DNA of 64,000 nucleotides, taken from assembly GCA_002494885.1 (NCBI GenBank), contig DACV01000009.1:1-64000 (forward strand). The letters are read 5' to 3'. Of the stretch, positions 62,100 to 64,000 are shown in pieces. The stretch comes from Methanobacterium sp. UBA44 (lineage in GTDB: Archaea; Methanobacteriota; Methanobacteria; Methanobacteriales; Methanobacteriaceae). The first letter of the stretch is position 1. Every line of letters begins with the position of its first letter. Under the pieces are notes generated by a model. That model was given only the letters and a program-made list of their open reading frames with translations, was not told the DNA's origin and ran no database searches. The position numbers and the translations under genes were made by a program.

Positions 62100-62969
62100 A
62101 TGGCATCATCTTTTAAGTCACCTGCAGACACAGCAAAAGCATGTGTAGGTATAGCAGCGTTAAAGGAATCTTCTCCTTTAAGTAATTTGTTAGTTTTAAG
62201 CTTTTTAGCAGGTGCATATATTGCTTTTGGAGGTCTATTGGCTGAAGTTGTAACCGGAGGTTTTGCAGCTGCTGGTGGTCCAATAGGATTACAAAAATTA
62301 ATCTTTGGTGCAGTGTTCCCAGTCGGATTGATGCTGGTCGTTATAGCCGGTTCTGAACTGTTTACTGGTAACTGTATGTACATGCCATTTGGTTTGTTAA
62401 TGGGAAAAGCATCCATAGTCGGTACCATTAGAAACTGGGTAGGAAGTTGGATTTTCAACCTTATAGGTTCTGTGTTTGTAGCTTACTTCTTAGCAGTTGC
62501 TACAGGTATATTAGCAGTACCACCATGGGAAGCAGCAGCAATCACAATTGCTAAAACAAAATCTCTCGGTGGAGCATCTTTCATAGCAGCGGGGAAAACT
62601 ACAGTATCTTTATCCTGGGATCAAGTGTTCTGGAGAGCTATAGGATGTAACTGGCTTGTATGTTTAGCTGTTTATCTGGCAATTGCCTCAGATGATATTA
62701 TTGGTAAAATACTTGGAATATGGTTCCCAATATTTGCTTTCGTTGCAATAGGATTTGAGCACGTTGTTGCAAACATGTTCTTTATACCAGTGGGAATATT
62801 CCTCGGTGGAGTAACCTGGTCTCAGATGTTTATAAACAACATGATACCAGCAACATTAGGTAATATCATTGGTGGAGCATTATTTGTTGCAGTTCTATAC
62901 TGGTGGACATACCTTAGAGGAACAGATAAGCCAAAAGCAGAAGCTCCAGCTGAGTCTAAAGCAAAATAA
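62100..62969 (+). CDS. fdhC: Formate channel (FNT family)
   Basis: 289 residues, six helices. AFGGLLAEVVTGG, FPVGLMLVVIAGSELFTGNCMYM, NWVGSWIFNLIGS, NWLVCLAVYLA and FEHVVANMFFIPVGIFLG are FNT signatures, with the conserved pore His in FEHVVANM. Brings formate into the cell. AAAGGAGG precedes ATG 62100. Followed by fdhA after 276 bases that contain a weak TATA (ATAATATAAATT, about 63188) but no gene. Confidence 0.96.
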   Translation: MASSFKSPADTAKACVGIAALKESSPLSNLLVLSFLAGAYIAFGGLLAEVVTGGFAAAGGPIGLQKLIFGAVFPVGLMLVVIAGSELFTGNCMYMPFGLLMGKASIVGTIRNWVGSWIFNLIGSVFVAYFLAVATGILAVPPWEAAAITIAKTKSLGGASFIAAGKTTVSLSWDQVFWRAIGCNWLVCLAVYLAIASDDIIGKILGIWFPIFAFVAIGFEHVVANMFFIPVGIFLGGVTWSQMFINNMIPATLGNIIGGALFVAVLYWWTYLRGTDKPKAEAPAESKAK

Positions 62970-63245
62970 TGGTAAGGCATTAATCCTTCCATTCATTTTT
63001 ATTTTTTTCGACTGAAGAAGGATATTTGATCATATGCTAATATGTAAAAAAATCTAAAAAAAATTGATTTGAAGTTACATCGAGTGTAGTTAGTACACAT
63101 AATAAATGAATACATAAATTTTTAAGATTATGTAAAATCAGAAAGGCGTTTAATTTGATATGAGTAATAAAAAATCAAAATAAACGACTATAATATAAAT
63201 TTACTATCAATATCGTATATTATTCTTAATAATAGGAGGTAAACA

Positions 63246-64000
63246 ATGGATATCCAATATACTCCAACTACATGTCCCTACTGTGGATGTGGATGTGGAT
63301 TTAACTTAGTAAGTGTAGATGGAAAACTTGAAGGTGTCGAACCATGGAAAAGAAACCCTGTAAATGAAGGAAAATTGTGCCCTAAGGGTAATTTTGCATA
63401 CGAATTTGTACACAGATCTGACAGATTAACAACACCTTTAATTAAAGAAGGCGGTAAATTCAAGGAAGCAACATGGGATGAAGCTTTAGACTTGGTTGCA
63501 TCCAAACTAAATGAAATTAAAAGCGTAGATCCAGAATTTCTTGCTTTCCTTTCATCAGCACGATGTACAAACGAAGAGAACTATCTGTTGCAGAAACTCG
63601 TACGTACTGTAATAGGAACACACAATATAGACCACTGTGCAAGGCTCTGCCACGGTCCTACAGTTGCAGGACTTGCCCAAACCTTTGGATCAGGGGCTAT
63701 GACCAACCACCTTAAGAGTATACAGTTTGCAGATGTTATATTCATAATAGGATCTAACACCCTGGAACAGCACCCTCTAATGTGGAGAAGAATATTACAG
63801 GCAAAAGCTAATGGGGCTAAACTAATAGTTGCAGACCCAAGGTTTACACCTTCTGCAAAGAAAGCTGATTTGTATTTACCATTTAAGTCAGGAACAGATG
63901 TGGCATTAATGAACGCCATGATGAACGTAATAATTTCAGAAGGGCTTGAAGACAAAGAGTTCATAGAAAAAAGGACCAAGAACTTTGAAGAACTAAAAGA
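63246..64000 (+). CDS. fdhA: Formate dehydrogenase alpha subunit (partial, cut by window end)
   Basis: The first 251 residues. The N-terminal 4Fe-4S site is TTCPYCGCGCGFNLV with LCPKGNFAYE. Next is the molybdopterin domain with DHCARLCHGPTVAGLAQTFG, where Cys135 is the Mo/W ligand in place of selenocysteine, and VIFIIGSNTLEQHPLMW with DPRFTP. It oxidises formate to CO2 and passes electrons through FdhB to F420 or to heterodisulfide reductase. AGGAGG precedes ATG 63246. The rest lies beyond the window. Confidence 0.95.
   Translation, partial: MDIQYTPTTCPYCGCGCGFNLVSVDGKLEGVEPWKRNPVNEGKLCPKGNFAYEFVHRSDRLTTPLIKEGGKFKEATWDEALDLVASKLNEIKSVDPEFLAFLSSARCTNEENYLLQKLVRTVIGTHNIDHCARLCHGPTVAGLAQTFGSGAMTNHLKSIQFADVIFIIGSNTLEQHPLMWRRILQAKANGAKLIVADPRFTPSAKKADLYLPFKSGTDVALMNAMMNVIISEGLEDKEFIEKRTKNFEELK

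Overview
The window is AT-rich archaeal DNA from a hydrogenotrophic methanogen of the Methanobacteriales, most likely Methanobacterium or a close relative. The evidence is a family B DNA polymerase that stops just after its DTD motif (the split PolB1 of this order), a sulfolactate dehydrogenase for coenzyme M synthesis, an F420-type formate dehydrogenase behind an FNT formate channel, aCPSF1 and proteasome beta genes, an archaeal initiator tRNA, an archaeal type A RNase P RNA and Taw2 of wyosine synthesis. Promoters carry archaeal TATA boxes and many genes have GGAGGTGAT-like ribosome binding sites.

Layout. 0.1-4.4 kb: a soluble PAS histidine kinase, a scrap of a second PolB gene and three small membrane proteins. 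4.5-5.1 kb: initiator tRNA-Met and the RNase P RNA. 5.1-8.1 kb: a decarboxylase-fold protein, then four ten-cysteine (DUF2769-like) domains in a row, the last fused to a sugar-dehydrogenase-type beta-propeller. 8.2-10.7 kb: transporter, F420 enzyme and DedA-type protein. 10.8-15.4 kb: grpE-dnaK-dnaJ with a divergent winged-helix regulator and an unusual ladder of hairpins between dnaK and dnaJ. 15.8-23.7 kb: hypF, larB, flavin and iron-sulfur enzymes, PolB1 and a fifth ten-cysteine protein. 23.8-28.2 kb: GNAT paralogues, an ABC exporter and a yeast-type cytosine deaminase.

From 28 to 55 kb the window looks accessory. It holds small membrane proteins (DUF4386, DUF6326-like, DUF998), flavodoxins, EFR1-type flavodoxin-ferredoxins, SDRs, an acetoacetate-decarboxylase-fold protein, VOC, DUF1801 and OmdA proteins, a TetR regulator with a clear operator, and at least five decayed genes (alpha/beta hydrolase, F420:NADP oxidoreductase, nitroreductase, methyltransferase, DUF429). 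Several families are better known from bacteria, which suggests gene import followed by decay. This is an inference from family distribution.

From 55 kb to the end the order is core again: taw2, psmB, aCPSF1, purM, comC, a new-looking protein made of seven 16-residue repeats, then fdhC and the start of fdhA behind a promoter with tandem palindromes. The most notable items are the ten-cysteine array with its propeller fusion, the hairpin ladder, two genes whose only sensible start codon is ATT, the 16-residue repeat protein, and a split second copy of an EFR1 gene downstream of the TetR operator.
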